Source: Sporosarcina trichiuri (GTDB lineage Bacteria > Bacillota > Bacilli > Bacillales_A > Planococcaceae). From it: a stretch of 64,000 bases of DNA. The translations under genes were made by a program, and so were the position numbers. The stretch is from the NCBI RefSeq assembly GCF_030406775.1, contig NZ_CP129119.1, positions 592,001 through 656,000 of the forward strand, written 5' to 3'. Shown here piece after piece: positions 49,738 through 59,121 of this stretch. The notes under the pieces are model-generated. The model was not told the origin of the DNA. It was given only the letters and a program-made list of their open reading frames with translations, and did not search any database. Numbering within the stretch: position 1 is the first letter of the stretch; each line of letters starts with the position of its first letter.

Positions 49738-51795
49738 ATGAAACGATCCGAATACAAACAATATAAAAAAGAGCATAAGAAAACGATGAAACAGAAACTC
49801 AGCCTGAAGAAACGTGTCCTCCGTTTCACGATCATCGGCGCGTTGCTCGCCGCCCTTAGCGCCGTGCTTGTCCTGAATCTGTTCATCGCCTTCAGCGATG
49901 TGAGTGAGCTTGACAAGCCGGCGCCGCGGTCGACGGTCATTACCGATCCGGATGGCAACGTGATCCGCAAGGTGTCGAATTCGAAGATTGAAGGGGTCTC
50001 GATCGACCAGATTCCGCAGACGCTGCGGGACGCTGTTGTTTCCGTGGAAGATCAGCGGTTCTACAAGCATCATGGCCTCAATTATTTCAGTATGGGGCGT
50101 GCGCTTGCCGGGAATGCGCTGAAAGGGAAGATCGTGTCCGGTGGCAGTACGATTACGCAGCAGCTTGCGAAGAATGTGTTTTTGACGCAGGACCGGACGT
50201 TTTCCCGGAAGCTGAAGGAGCTGATCCTTGCCAAGAAGATTGAACGCACGTTTTCGAAAGAGGAGATCCTCGAACGGTACTTGAACTACATCTACTTCGG
50301 CGACGGGGCGTGGGGTGTCCAGCGTGCGGCGCAGACGTATTTCGGCAAAGACGTCAGTGAGCTGACGCTGAGCGAATCGGCGACGCTTGCCGGGCTCCTC
50401 AAAGCGCCGTCTAATTTATCGCCCCGAAAGAACTTGGACAAGTCGGTGGCGCGGCGCAATCTCGTGCTGTCGCTGATGCTGAAGGAACAGTACATCAGTC
50501 AGGAAGAGTATGACGCAGCGGTCGGGCAGAAGCTGGAACTGGCTGCGTCGATCGTGCCGAAGGATAATGGGAACTATCCGTATTATATCGACCGTGTTGT
50601 CGACGAGGCGGTGGATATGTATGGGCTGACGAAAGATGAAGTGCTGTCGGGCGGGCTGCACATTACGACGGCCATCAATCCGGTCGTCCAGGATGCGCTC
50701 GAAGCCGTGTATGCGGATGACGGGAATTTCCCGGAGAGCCCGCCGGATCAGCTGCTGCAGAGTGCTTCTGTCTTCGTGAGTCCGAAAACGGGCGGGATCC
50801 TCGCGCTGGTCGGCGGGCGGGGCGAGTATACGCCGGGACGCTTCAATAATGCGACCGAGCTGCTACGGCAGCCTGGATCTGCCTTGAAGCCGCTGGCCGT
50901 CTATGCGCCGGCGCTCGAGAAGGGCTACCATATGTCGGATCTGCTGGAGGACGAGCCGATTGATATCGGCGGGTATGCCCCGACCAACATCGATCAGCAG
51001 TATCGGGGACATGTGACCCTGTACGAGGCGCTTGTAAATTCGTATAACGTCCCGCCGGTCTGGCTGCTGGATCAGATCGGCATCCAGAACGGCGTCGATG
51101 CGGTGGAACGGTTCGGCATCCCATTGACGAAGAAGGACCGTGTACTCGGTCTGGCGCTTGGCGGGCTCGACAAAGGGACGTCTCCGTTGCGGATGGCGCA
51201 GGCATTCTCCGCGTTTGCGAATGAGGGCGTGATGGAGGAAGCCCATGCGATCATGGAAATCAAAGACGCGGACGGGAAGGTGCTTGGGACGTGGCAGGGC
51301 GAGTCCGTCCAGGTGACGGATGCGGAAGTTGCTGCGCAGATGACGTATATGCTGCAAGGGGCTGTCGAGGAAGGGACAGGTCGGAACGCCCGGATTTCCG
51401 GGATGGATGTCGCCGGGAAGACGGGGACGACGCAGCTGCCGATTGAAGGCGTGTCGGGTTCCAAAGATAATTGGTTCGTCGGCTATACGCCGGACATTGC
51501 CGGTGCGGTGTGGCTCGGCTATGATAAGACAGACGCCGACCATTATCTGACCTCGACCAGCAGCACGACGGCGTCGCCTATTTTTGCGAAGGTCGTGTCC
51601 CGATCTGCAAGTGAACTATCTGGGGAGGCTTTCGACCTGTCGCTGATTGACGATGACATCAAAGATCTGAAGAAGCAGGAGAAAAAGGCGAAGAAGAAAC
51701 GAAAGAAGGACGAGAAGAAAAAAGAGAAGGACGAGAAGGGGAAAGGGTTCTGGGAGAGCCTTGAAGAGTGGGGGCAGAAGTGGTTCAACGAGTGA
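49738..51795 (+). CDS. class A penicillin-binding protein (PBP1a family)
   Basis: A bifunctional peptidoglycan transglycosylase/transpeptidase, 685 residues. A cytosolic basic start and one membrane helix (about residues 30-52) precede a GT51 domain with VEDQRFYKHHG (about 101), GGSTITQQLAKN (about 135) and ERYLNYIYFGDGAWGVQ (about 181). A transpeptidase domain follows with RQPGSALKPLAVY (SxxK, about 378), VNSYNVPP (SxN, about 430) and GKTGTTQ (KTG, about 560). The tail, about 45 residues, is very rich in Lys and Glu. A strong bidirectional terminator follows. Confidence 0.93.
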   Translation: MKRSEYKQYKKEHKKTMKQKLSLKKRVLRFTIIGALLAALSAVLVLNLFIAFSDVSELDKPAPRSTVITDPDGNVIRKVSNSKIEGVSIDQIPQTLRDAVVSVEDQRFYKHHGLNYFSMGRALAGNALKGKIVSGGSTITQQLAKNVFLTQDRTFSRKLKELILAKKIERTFSKEEILERYLNYIYFGDGAWGVQRAAQTYFGKDVSELTLSESATLAGLLKAPSNLSPRKNLDKSVARRNLVLSLMLKEQYISQEEYDAAVGQKLELAASIVPKDNGNYPYYIDRVVDEAVDMYGLTKDEVLSGGLHITTAINPVVQDALEAVYADDGNFPESPPDQLLQSASVFVSPKTGGILALVGGRGEYTPGRFNNATELLRQPGSALKPLAVYAPALEKGYHMSDLLEDEPIDIGGYAPTNIDQQYRGHVTLYEALVNSYNVPPVWLLDQIGIQNGVDAVERFGIPLTKKDRVLGLALGGLDKGTSPLRMAQAFSAFANEGVMEEAHAIMEIKDADGKVLGTWQGESVQVTDAEVAAQMTYMLQGAVEEGTGRNARISGMDVAGKTGTTQLPIEGVSGSKDNWFVGYTPDIAGAVWLGYDKTDADHYLTSTSSTTASPIFAKVVSRSASELSGEAFDLSLIDDDIKDLKKQEKKAKKKRKKDEKKKEKDEKGKGFWESLEEWGQKWFNE

Positions 51796-51853
51796 TGTGG
51801 CGCATAATGTACGCCGGCAGATCGATCGCTGCTTGTGTTAATGTCTATATATC

Positions 51854-51909
51854 AAAAGACGACCTCCATCCGCCGCTGATACTGGCGGATGGAGGACGTC
51901 TTTTATTTT
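51854..51909. terminator. bidirectional terminator between PBP gene and aldo/keto reductase
   Basis: AAAAGACG-CCTCCATCCGCC and GGCGGATGGAGG-CGTCTTTT form a 20-bp stem with one mismatch, with T-rich flanks on both strands. Confidence 0.9.
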
Positions 51910-51968
51910 TGGTTACCGATGGACAGGCATCCCCTCATGCTCTGGACGATTCGTTACATCACTGCCGA

Positions 51969-52817
51969 TCACTCAAACTCTTCATATTCGTTCGGGTGCT
52001 GCCCTTCGACTCGTCCCTCTTCGCCCTTATCCAAGGAATCGATCGTCTGGATATCTTCATCACTCAATTTGAAGTCAAAGACGTCAAGATTCGCTTTTTG
52101 ATGGTCGTAGGACGATGCTTTCACGATCGGTAAGACGCCATTTTGCAGGTTCCACCGGATGATGATCTGCGCGGGCTCTTTGTTGTATTTCTCAGCGATC
52201 GATGCAATGGTATCGTTTGTCAACACGTCATTGATTTCACGGCCTAACGGGCTCCAGGCTTCTGTCAGGATGCCTTGGCTTTTATTGTACTCGACCAATC
52301 CATTGTTATTGAAATAGGGATGGCGCTCAATCTGGTTCGTTGCCGGCGTCACACCTGTTTTGTCGATGATCCGCTCGAGGTGTTCCGGCAGGAAGTTCGA
52401 GACGCCGATCGTCTTGATCAGTCCGAACTTCTGCGCATCGACGAGCGCCTGCCACGCCTCTTCATACTTGCCTCGCTTTGGCAGCGGCCAGTGGATCAGA
52501 TATTTATCGAAATAGTCGAGTCCGAGCCGGTACAGCGATTCCTGGATCATGAGGATCGCTTTGTCGTACTCATGGGAATGGCCAGGGAGTTTCGAGCTGA
52601 TCATCAGTTCTTCCCTCGGGACAGATGACCGCCGGATCGCTTCACCGACCATCCCCTCGTTATTGTAGTTCGTCGACGTATCGATGAGCCGGTAGCCCGC
52701 TTCGATGGCGGTTACAACAGACGTGACACCTTGTGCTCCATTGATGTTCACCGTTCCAAAACCAATGGACGGAAGGCTCGTCCCGTCGTTCAACCGATGT
52801 GATTGGTCAGTCTTCAT
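51969..52817 (-). CDS. aldo/keto reductase (AKR5-like)
   Basis: A 282-residue NADPH-dependent TIM-barrel reductase. The catalytic tetrad is visible: Asp and Tyr in YRLIDTSTNYNNEGMVG (about residues 42-58), Lys in LMISSKLPG (about 74) and His in YLIHWPLP (about 111). GVSNFLPEHLERI and PIVKASSYDHQKANLDVFDF are further signatures (cofactor site). The substrate is unknown. It faces a second, more distant AKR gene across about 200 bp. Confidence 0.9.
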   Translation of the reverse strand: MKTDQSHRLNDGTSLPSIGFGTVNINGAQGVTSVVTAIEAGYRLIDTSTNYNNEGMVGEAIRRSSVPREELMISSKLPGHSHEYDKAILMIQESLYRLGLDYFDKYLIHWPLPKRGKYEEAWQALVDAQKFGLIKTIGVSNFLPEHLERIIDKTGVTPATNQIERHPYFNNNGLVEYNKSQGILTEAWSPLGREINDVLTNDTIASIAEKYNKEPAQIIIRWNLQNGVLPIVKASSYDHQKANLDVFDFKLSDEDIQTIDSLDKGEEGRVEGQHPNEYEEFE

Positions 52818-53015
52818 TTTAATCCTGCTCCTTTACGATTAGTTTATCTGCAAGTCCGTTCTCTCATTTTCCCTCTATGGGAACTGCCAAACTTCCGGGA
52901 ACGTCTCGGTTGTGCGATCCATTGAGAAGGTCATTCTATGAATGTTCAGAACAAATCGATTGCCGAAGTACTTCGGAATGCGTAAGATTGGATGTACAGT
53001 ATAGGAGGGATTCCT

Positions 53016-53822
53016 TTGGAGACGATCACACTGAATAACGGCATCGAGATTCCCATCATCGGCAGCGGGACGAATACGTACGGAAAAGAAGGAAACGAGT
53101 ATCGAGGTGCGTTGCGGGGAGATACGCAGGAAGTCGACTGGGCGATTGAAAACGGATACCGTCATTTTGACACGGCGCAAGTCTATAACAACGAAGAAGT
53201 GCTTGGTCAGGGGATCGCAAACTCGTCAATTCCGCGAGAGGATTTCTTCATCACGACGAAGCTGAATACATTCGAAGGGTTTGCTGGGGCGGATTGGGCT
53301 CATGCTGAAATTGAGAAGAGCTTGGAGAAACTGCAAACGGATACGATCGATCTGTTCCTCATTCACAACCCATGGGACAACCCGGCTGAAATGGTGGAAG
53401 CGTGGCAAATCTTAGAAGAGTATTATAAGCGCGGTGTATTCAAGGCGATCGGGGTTTCGAACTTCAAGGAAGAGCACATCGATCTGCTTCTGGAGAAGGG
53501 GACTGTGAGGCCGGCTGTGAATCAGATAAAATCGCAGGTCGGCACTTGGAATGACGCGTTCGTTGCCTATAATGCGAAAAACGATATTGCAACGGTCGCC
53601 TGGTCGCCGCTCGGCGGAATCGATGAACAGGCGAAGCGGACGCTGGAGGAAATCGGAAGCCAGTACGGGAAGACGTTCGCGCAAGTTGTATTGCGTTACC
53701 TGATTGAGCGCGATGTGATCGTCATCCCGAAGTCGCATAACAAAGAGCGGCAAGCACAAAGCCTAGCGATTTTCGACTTTGCCCTCACTGAAAACGATCG
53801 CGAACGGATCAGCAGGTTATAA
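53016..53822 (+). CDS. aldo/keto reductase
   Basis: A 268-residue AKR. The tetrad is Asp and Tyr in YRHFDTAQVYNNEEVLG (about residue 45), Lys in FFITTKLNTFEG and His in LFLIHNPWDNPAEM (about 105). NADPH-site features include GVSNFKEEHIDLL and VIPKSHNKERQAQSLAIFDF. A TTG at 53016 has TAGGAGGG six bases upstream and is preferred to the ATG at 52992, which lies before that site. It is divergent from the neighbouring AKR; the two are clearly paralogous but not recent duplicates. Confidence 0.9.
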   Translation: METITLNNGIEIPIIGSGTNTYGKEGNEYRGALRGDTQEVDWAIENGYRHFDTAQVYNNEEVLGQGIANSSIPREDFFITTKLNTFEGFAGADWAHAEIEKSLEKLQTDTIDLFLIHNPWDNPAEMVEAWQILEEYYKRGVFKAIGVSNFKEEHIDLLLEKGTVRPAVNQIKSQVGTWNDAFVAYNAKNDIATVAWSPLGGIDEQAKRTLEEIGSQYGKTFAQVVLRYLIERDVIVIPKSHNKERQAQSLAIFDFALTENDRERISRL

Positions 53823-53846
53823 ATCCGCTGCGACCTGTAATGTTAA

Positions 53847-53886
53847 AAAAAGCCATTCTCTCCATAAAAGCGGAGCGAATGGCTTT
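53847..53886. terminator. bidirectional terminator after aldo/keto reductase
   Basis: AAAGCCATTC and GAATGGCTTT form a perfect 10-bp stem between convergent genes. Confidence 0.8.
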
Positions 53887-53910
53887 CCTAATGAATCACA
53901 AAACTCTCTC

Positions 53911-54339
53911 TTACAGTTTTGCCCAGCGTTCTTCTAACCACGTCATGAATTGTTCGCCTTTGTCGCCTTCGTACGCATCATAGACATCCAGCCGCATACG
54001 TTTCAATTTGTCTGCGAAGTCGGCCACGGTATGGTCCTTCGGCAGGCTTTTTTTCACCCGCAGAAAGATCTTGTCGGTGTTTTTGATGATGTCAAACCGT
54101 GCAGGCGCCGGCTTCTCAACGTTTTCGCCGAACGCGGCCAGTGCGTCATAGGCTGCGGTTTGCACTTGGTAGACCGTATCGTGCTGCATCCGGTTTTTCA
54201 GCAGATCGATGACTTTCTCGTGCTGATACGCAGATAATTCTTCGACTGCATGTAAGCGGTCGCGCCAGCTGGACGTGTAATTGGCCTGTTTTTTCAATGC
54301 CTCGTAATTTTCGGGTAATGTGGTTTCAAACTGCTTCAA
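53911..54339 (-). CDS. HEAT-repeat-like protein
   Basis: About 142 residues. WRDRLHAVEELSAYQHEKVIDLLKNRMQHDTVYQVQTAAYDALAAFG (about residues 24-70) forms two HEAT-type helical pairs. A basic/acidic helical C-terminus includes VADFADKLKRMRLDVYDAYEGDKGEQFMTWLEERW. It is likely a protein-protein interaction module; function unknown. A TTG at 54339 has GAGG eight bases upstream. The GTG at 54348 abuts the Shine-Dalgarno and is less likely. Confidence 0.7.
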   Translation of the reverse strand: MKQFETTLPENYEALKKQANYTSSWRDRLHAVEELSAYQHEKVIDLLKNRMQHDTVYQVQTAAYDALAAFGENVEKPAPARFDIIKNTDKIFLRVKKSLPKDHTVADFADKLKRMRLDVYDAYEGDKGEQFMTWLEERWAKL

Positions 54340-54454
54340 GTCATGCACCTCTTCTTTAATGAATGAGAAATGGATTTCTCTACTGTCTCACTCATTGTAC
54401 GTTGTTCCGTTCGTAATAGCTATGACTGGTTGTGTGGCTCGAACGCTGTTCAGT

Positions 54455-55240
54455 TTACTTTGTATCCAGATAGCGTTCAGCCGTGTCATAAACCGCGGGT
54501 GATGCATGCTGTCTGACCTGCTCCAGCAGCTCGCCAGATTCTTTGAATTGCAATGTCTCTTCGCCATCCTTGCCCTTACTGTGATACCGCTCATCATTAA
54601 TTGAATACGTCCCATCCTCCGTCACTTTCGCGATAAGCAGCGCTTTGTTGAACGACGATTCCGGGCTGTGGTGGATCTGCTGTTTGACACTGTCAAGATG
54701 CGACCACTCGATCTCAGCGGGATACAGGCCATACCGGCGTTCCCAACCTGCGTCCGTTTGCTGCTCGAAGACCATTGTCCCTTTTTCGGTCGTTTCGCTG
54801 CGGAAGCGGAACGTGCCGGCGGGTGACGTAACAGCGTCTCCTTCGAGTGCAACCGGCTGCAGGACGAGGTTGCTGCCGAAGCCGCTGTCGATGAGGTAGA
54901 GGGTGCCATCGTGTTCGAGCAGGTTGATGACGTGCGTGCGGTCGAGGGCATAGCTGTTACGCGGCTGCACCCAGATGGTGGCTGCGGCGAGCTGGACGGG
55001 AAATCCCAGGTCTCTCAGGACGAGATACAGCAGGCCGTTCAGTTCGTAACACAGACCGCCGCGTCCTTGTTCCAGCATTTTATCCCGAAGGAACTGCTCG
55101 GTGATCGGCTCTTCATTCCCCAGCAGGACGTCGAGGTTTTCGAACTCGAACTGCCTTGCGAACCATTGCTGCACCTGGCTGATCTGTTCCAGTATGGTTC
55201 CTTTCAAATCTAATTTTTCTTTCAGTGTGGACATCTCCAT
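54455..55240 (-). CDS. arylamine N-acetyltransferase
   Basis: Transfers acetyl from acetyl-CoA to arylamines and hydrazines. The 261-residue protein has the Cys-His-Asp triad in GRGGLCYELNGLLY (about residue 59), RTHVINLLEHDG (about 99) and LIDSGFGSNL (about 114). ENLDVLLGNEEPI and FPVQLAAATIWVQP are further signatures. The frame is open for 75 more codons upstream, but only the ATG at 55240 has a properly spaced ribosome binding site (AAAGGA, eight bases). It then has the normal family length. Confidence 0.88.
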   Translation of the reverse strand: MEMSTLKEKLDLKGTILEQISQVQQWFARQFEFENLDVLLGNEEPITEQFLRDKMLEQGRGGLCYELNGLLYLVLRDLGFPVQLAAATIWVQPRNSYALDRTHVINLLEHDGTLYLIDSGFGSNLVLQPVALEGDAVTSPAGTFRFRSETTEKGTMVFEQQTDAGWERRYGLYPAEIEWSHLDSVKQQIHHSPESSFNKALLIAKVTEDGTYSINDERYHSKGKDGEETLQFKESGELLEQVRQHASPAVYDTAERYLDTK

Positions 55241-55455
55241 GCCATTCATCCTTTCGATCGGTAACCTATCTTCCATTGTACGCATCTGGCTGTTGAATAC
55301 CATGGATAAGCAAGGGGCCTCATTCAGCCGATGGTTTCCTGGTTTATTTAGTCGTATGGCGGCTTTTGTGTCGATTCGTCCATTCCGGGTATAGATGATT
55401 GGAAAAGCATTCAGCAAAATATGTATAACCCAACATCCAAAGGAGTGTGTCTGAC

Positions 55456-56388
55456 ATGAAAGCAATCGTAATTGAACAGTATGGCGGGTCGGATCAGCTG
55501 ATCGAGAAGGAGCTGCCGATACCGGACATCAATGATAATCAGGTGCTGATCGAAATGCATGCGACGTCCATCAATCCGATCGACTGGAAAGTGCGGGAGG
55601 GGTATATGAAAGATGCGATGCCTTTCGACTTCCCGCTGATTCTCGGTTGGGATGCCGCGGGTGTCGTCAGCGAAGTCGGAAGCAAAGTGACGCAATTCAA
55701 GAAGGGCGACAAGGTCTTCGCGCGTCCCGCTATGGAAAACGGCACGTATAGCGAGTATGTGGCGGTCGACGAAGACTTGGTGGCGCTGAAACCGGATTCC
55801 TTAAGTTTTGAAGAAGCCGCTGCCGTCCCTCTGGCCGGACTGACGGCCTGGCAATGCGTCGTCGATTTCGGGCAGGTGAAAAAAGGAGATAAGGTACTCA
55901 TCCAAGCGGGTTCCGGCGGGGTCGGCAGCTATGCCATCCAGATCGCCAAAAACTTCGGTGCCACTGTGTATTCGACAGCGAGCAGTAAGAATGAGGCGTT
56001 CCTGAAGGAGCTCGGTGTGGATGAATTCATTGATTATAAAACGACGGACTTTACAGATGTCGCAAAGGACGTGGACCTGGTCGTGGACACGATGGGCGGC
56101 GACATCTTGGAGAAGAGTATGGACGTCGTGAAGAAAGGCGGCCGTCTCGTTTCTATTGCCGGGGAACCGGATGCGGAGAAAGCGAAAGAGAAGGGGATCA
56201 CCGCGGAGTCGCTGTGGCTGAATCCGAATGGGAAACAGCTTGCGGAACTCGGACAGCTGATCGAAGACGGTAAAGTGAAACCGCATATCGGGCATACGTA
56301 TCCGCTGACTGAACAAGGATTGCGGGATGCGCATGATTTGAGTGCGACACACCATGCAAAAGGGAAGATTGTCATTACGATCCGGTAA
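55456..56388 (+). CDS. NADP-dependent oxidoreductase (zinc-free MDR, quinone reductase-like)
   Basis: A 310-residue medium-chain dehydrogenase without zinc ligands. It has MKAIVIEQYGGSDQL at the start, a GroES-like half with ILGWDAAGVVSEVG (about residue 60), and a Rossmann half with VLIQAGSGGVGSYAIQIAKNFGATVYSTAS (about 145-174) and VDLVVDTMGGD (about 210). The substrate is probably a quinone or enone; it is not determined. The ATG at 55456 is ten bases after AGGAG. Confidence 0.88.
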   Translation: MKAIVIEQYGGSDQLIEKELPIPDINDNQVLIEMHATSINPIDWKVREGYMKDAMPFDFPLILGWDAAGVVSEVGSKVTQFKKGDKVFARPAMENGTYSEYVAVDEDLVALKPDSLSFEEAAAVPLAGLTAWQCVVDFGQVKKGDKVLIQAGSGGVGSYAIQIAKNFGATVYSTASSKNEAFLKELGVDEFIDYKTTDFTDVAKDVDLVVDTMGGDILEKSMDVVKKGGRLVSIAGEPDAEKAKEKGITAESLWLNPNGKQLAELGQLIEDGKVKPHIGHTYPLTEQGLRDAHDLSATHHAKGKIVITIR

Positions 56389-56470
56389 GTTGGACATGGA
56401 CCGGTGATTGACATGAAAAAACAAGCAGCGAAGGCGGGCCGATTGGCTTTGCTTCGCTGCTTTTTCACTG

Positions 56471-57016
56471 TCATCGATTCCGGAAAAACGGTGTCTTCTT
56501 TAGTGTCAGACAAAGCGGGATGGCAATGAGCATGCCGACGATGCTCTGGATAAGATCGCCCGGGATGGAGGCGAGCGGGGCGACCCAGTTGTTGTACATG
56601 ATCGCCTGCCCGATGTAGTAGACGGCGAGCATGACCGGTGTGGAGGCGACGGCTGCCAGGATGTTCAGTTTGACGCTGTTGCCCCGATGACCGTTCGACC
56701 AGGCGATCTTGCCGACGATGTAGCCCTGCAGGAAGCGGGCGATGATCGTCGTCGGCGCCCAGATGAGCCAGCCGCCGAAAATGTCGAACAGGCCCATGCC
56801 GATCGCACCGGCGAGGGCGCCTTTTTTCGGTCCGAATAGGATGGCGACCGTGAACAGGGCGCCGGTTCCGAGATGGATGAGGCCGCCTTGGCCGATCGGC
56901 AGTTTGATATTGATGAAGACGGTGGACACAAGGACGATGGCGGACAGAAGGCCTGTCAAAACGAGGTCCAGTGTTTTGGTGCGTGTGTGTGTCGGTGTTT
57001 GGTGGATTGTCTGCAT
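56471..57016 (-). CDS. ECF transporter S component (probable vitamin B6-type substrate)
   Basis: A 181-residue integral membrane protein with five to six helices. It has the substrate-binding pattern of ECF S components: LPIGQGGLIHLGTGALFTVAILFGPKKGALAGAIGMGLFDIFGGW (about residues 40-85), then TTIIARFLQGYIVGKIAW. It would work with a shared EcfAAT energy module encoded elsewhere. It is divergent from a pyridoxal/pyridoxine kinase gene 200 bp away, hence the substrate guess. The ATG at 57016 has AGGAAGTG upstream; the ATG at 57061 lies near the likely transcription start. Confidence 0.75.
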   Translation of the reverse strand: MQTIHQTPTHTRTKTLDLVLTGLLSAIVLVSTVFINIKLPIGQGGLIHLGTGALFTVAILFGPKKGALAGAIGMGLFDIFGGWLIWAPTTIIARFLQGYIVGKIAWSNGHRGNSVKLNILAAVASTPVMLAVYYIGQAIMYNNWVAPLASIPGDLIQSIVGMLIAIPLCLTLKKTPFFRNR

Positions 57017-57059
57017 AAGTGATTTCACTTCCTGACTTTTCGAAAGGATCATTTGTTTC

Positions 57060-57087
57060 ATTGTACAGAATAGCTGACCATTGTAAA
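57060..57087 (-). promoter_or_regulatory. promoter of the ECF S-component gene
   Basis: On the minus strand TTTACA, 16 bases, TACAAT. The predicted start site lies about 35 bases before the chosen start codon. Confidence 0.5.
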
Positions 57088-57218
57088 AGTGTCAGTTCCG
57101 ATGAAATGTTAAGGGTCAGTTTACGGAAGGAAGAAATTGAGATTTCAATATTCTTGTGTCCACGTTCTTATGGTAGGATGGAAGAAGTGTACGTAACGAA
57201 GAGTTAGGTGGGGTTCCA

Positions 57219-58064
57219 ATGAAGAAAGTTGCAGTCATCCAGGATATGTCCTCGTTCGGCAAATGCTCGCTGACAGCGGCGATTCCGGTGCTTTCCGTCA
57301 TGGGCGTGCAGGCCGTGCCGCTGCCGACGGCCATCTTGACGTCGCAGACGGAATATCCGAGTTATCAAAGTGAAGATCTGACAGCGAAGATGCCTTGTTT
57401 CATCGACGAATGGCGGAAGATGGGCGCTACGTTTGACGGGATCCAGACCGGGTTTGTGACGGGCAAGGAACAGATCGATCATATTTTTTCGTTTTTACAT
57501 ACGTTCTACAAAGACGAGACCACGCTTCTCGTGGACCCGGTGCTGGGTGACCGGGGGCAGCTGTATGATGTGTTCAGTGCGGAACTGATTAGTTACATGA
57601 AGGAGCTGGTGAAAAACGCGGACGTCATCACACCGAACGTAACGGAGTGCTGCCTGCTGACGGGGCTGCCGTATGACAGACTGCAGACATATCGGACGAA
57701 CGAGGACTATGTCGCCGCGATCGAAGAAGCGGGGAGGCAACTTCAGGCAGAGACGGACGCGACGGTGATCATCACCGGGTTGAATCCGCCTGTTCTGCAA
57801 GGCACCCGGCTGGTCGGCAATCTGTACATGGACGGCACCCGATCGTTTCCGAGCCTCCAAGCCTATAACGGAATGAGTTACTCAGGAACTGGGGATCTGT
57901 TCTCCTCTGTCCTGATGGGCGGACTGATGCGCGGGCAGGATCCGATCGAGACCATGCAGCTTGCGGAAGCGTTCTTATCCGCCGCTATCCTGTCGACGTC
58001 AGCCGAGCAGGTACCGACTGTGGCGGGTGTGAACTTTGAATCGCATTTGGGGATGCTGCTGTAG
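57219..58064 (+). CDS. pdxK: pyridoxine/pyridoxal/pyridoxamine kinase
   Basis: Phosphorylates B6 vitamers for pyridoxal phosphate salvage. The 281-residue ribokinase-like protein has VAVIQDMSSFGKCSLTAAIPVLSVMG (residue 4), LPTAILTSQTEYP (about 35) and LVDPVLGDRGQLY (about 105). It then has ITPNVTECCLLTG (about 138) and the anion-hole/catalytic region NGMSYSGTGDLFSSVLMGGL (about 215-234). GTGGGG precedes the ATG. The divergent ECF S component may import its substrate. Confidence 0.88.
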   Translation: MKKVAVIQDMSSFGKCSLTAAIPVLSVMGVQAVPLPTAILTSQTEYPSYQSEDLTAKMPCFIDEWRKMGATFDGIQTGFVTGKEQIDHIFSFLHTFYKDETTLLVDPVLGDRGQLYDVFSAELISYMKELVKNADVITPNVTECCLLTGLPYDRLQTYRTNEDYVAAIEEAGRQLQAETDATVIITGLNPPVLQGTRLVGNLYMDGTRSFPSLQAYNGMSYSGTGDLFSSVLMGGLMRGQDPIETMQLAEAFLSAAILSTSAEQVPTVAGVNFESHLGMLL

Positions 58065-58170
58065 GCAGATGGAAACTCCATGCGATTGATCGCATATACG
58101 CTGATGAATCAGAAGAGTCGCAGGTATAGAATGGCTGAGTAAACGCAGCTCAATTGAAAAGGTGATCGAC

Positions 58171-58779
58171 ATGAAGAAACGAGCTATCGAACTGGAACAA
58201 CCAAAACAATCGCTCGACCAAAAAAATGCAGCGTCCGTATTCTTGCTGTTTTCATTCATCTGCGCCGCTTTTTTGTTTGCGCTTGCAGTCTTGGATGTCT
58301 TGGATATCGGACAGCTATTGTCTTTCGAAAAACCAGGGGACCTGCTGCTGTGGACAGCAGCAATTACACTGGCGTTGGTTGGCTATGGAATTGTTCTGAC
58401 AGTTTTGCTGCCTTCGAGTACAGTGGATGAAGGGAACAAGGCTTACCAGGAGGGCAGTTTGGCAAGTATTACAGCAGTCATGCTGGCGGGGGCGCTGTTT
58501 GAAGAACTTTTCTTCAGGGGTCTTTTGCAAAATCTTTTCTTCCTCTGGACCGATAGTTCCTGGGGAGCGATCCTGCTGGCGACCGTCGTTTTCCTACTGT
58601 TCCACGTCCAATATTTCAAGAAACCCCTCATGCTTCTGAACATCAGCCTGCCGGGGATTGCGCTCGGCTGGGTGTACTTCAAGACAGACAATCTGCTGGT
58701 GCCGACCGTTATCCACTTCATCATGAACTATGTGATAACCTTGCTGTTCAAGTATAAAATGATTGCCATGAAAGATTGA
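58171..58779 (+). CDS. CPBP family intramembrane metalloprotease
   Basis: A 202-residue protein with five or six membrane helices. The Abi/CAAX-protease motifs are GALFEELFFRGLLQNLFF (EExxxR, about residue 112), FLLFHVQYF (F-x-x-x-H, about 142) and LLVPTVIHFIMNY (H-x-x-x-N, about 180). Such proteins process or protect against peptides in the membrane; the target is unknown. AAAGGTGATC precedes the ATG. Its own terminator is not evident. Confidence 0.85.
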   Translation: MKKRAIELEQPKQSLDQKNAASVFLLFSFICAAFLFALAVLDVLDIGQLLSFEKPGDLLLWTAAITLALVGYGIVLTVLLPSSTVDEGNKAYQEGSLASITAVMLAGALFEELFFRGLLQNLFFLWTDSSWGAILLATVVFLLFHVQYFKKPLMLLNISLPGIALGWVYFKTDNLLVPTVIHFIMNYVITLLFKYKMIAMKD

Positions 58780-59121
58780 GTGGCAGCAGCTGTAGGTGGA
58801 TTGTTTATTTCGTTTCATTGATCATGTGGAAATTTGGAATGTTATCGTTATACCATCCATACAAGTCAATTGAGCATTAACGAAGGATAGGTTTAAGTAT
58901 GGACAACCAAATCTATAAACGCGTACTTCTCTTCTTATACCGAAGGTTACAGCGGTAGAGGCAGGGCTGCGAGCCGTTCCACCTGCGGATCGTGAATATG
59001 TACCTGGGTCATCTCTGATTTCTGCAGTAAGAGAACAGACGTGTTTGCACTTGAAGAAAGCAGCTGAAGAGGCTGCTGCGAAGTGAATTGATTGAAAATA
59101 AAATCATTGCGAGGCGTTCTA
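58780..59121. other. intergenic stretch without a supported gene
   Basis: These 342 bases contain no credible gene. A 19-codon frame at 58899-58958 (MDNQIYKRVLLFLYRRLQR) follows AAGGATAGG but has no other support. No terminator or repeat is obvious. Confidence 0.5.

Noticed and set aside
54455..55465. 336-residue form of the N-acetyltransferase
   Set aside because: The extra 75 N-terminal residues have no family similarity and no ribosome binding site; the ATG at 55240 explains the gene.
58899..58958. 19-codon frame with a possible ribosome binding site
   Set aside because: Too short and without membrane, leader-peptide or conservation evidence.
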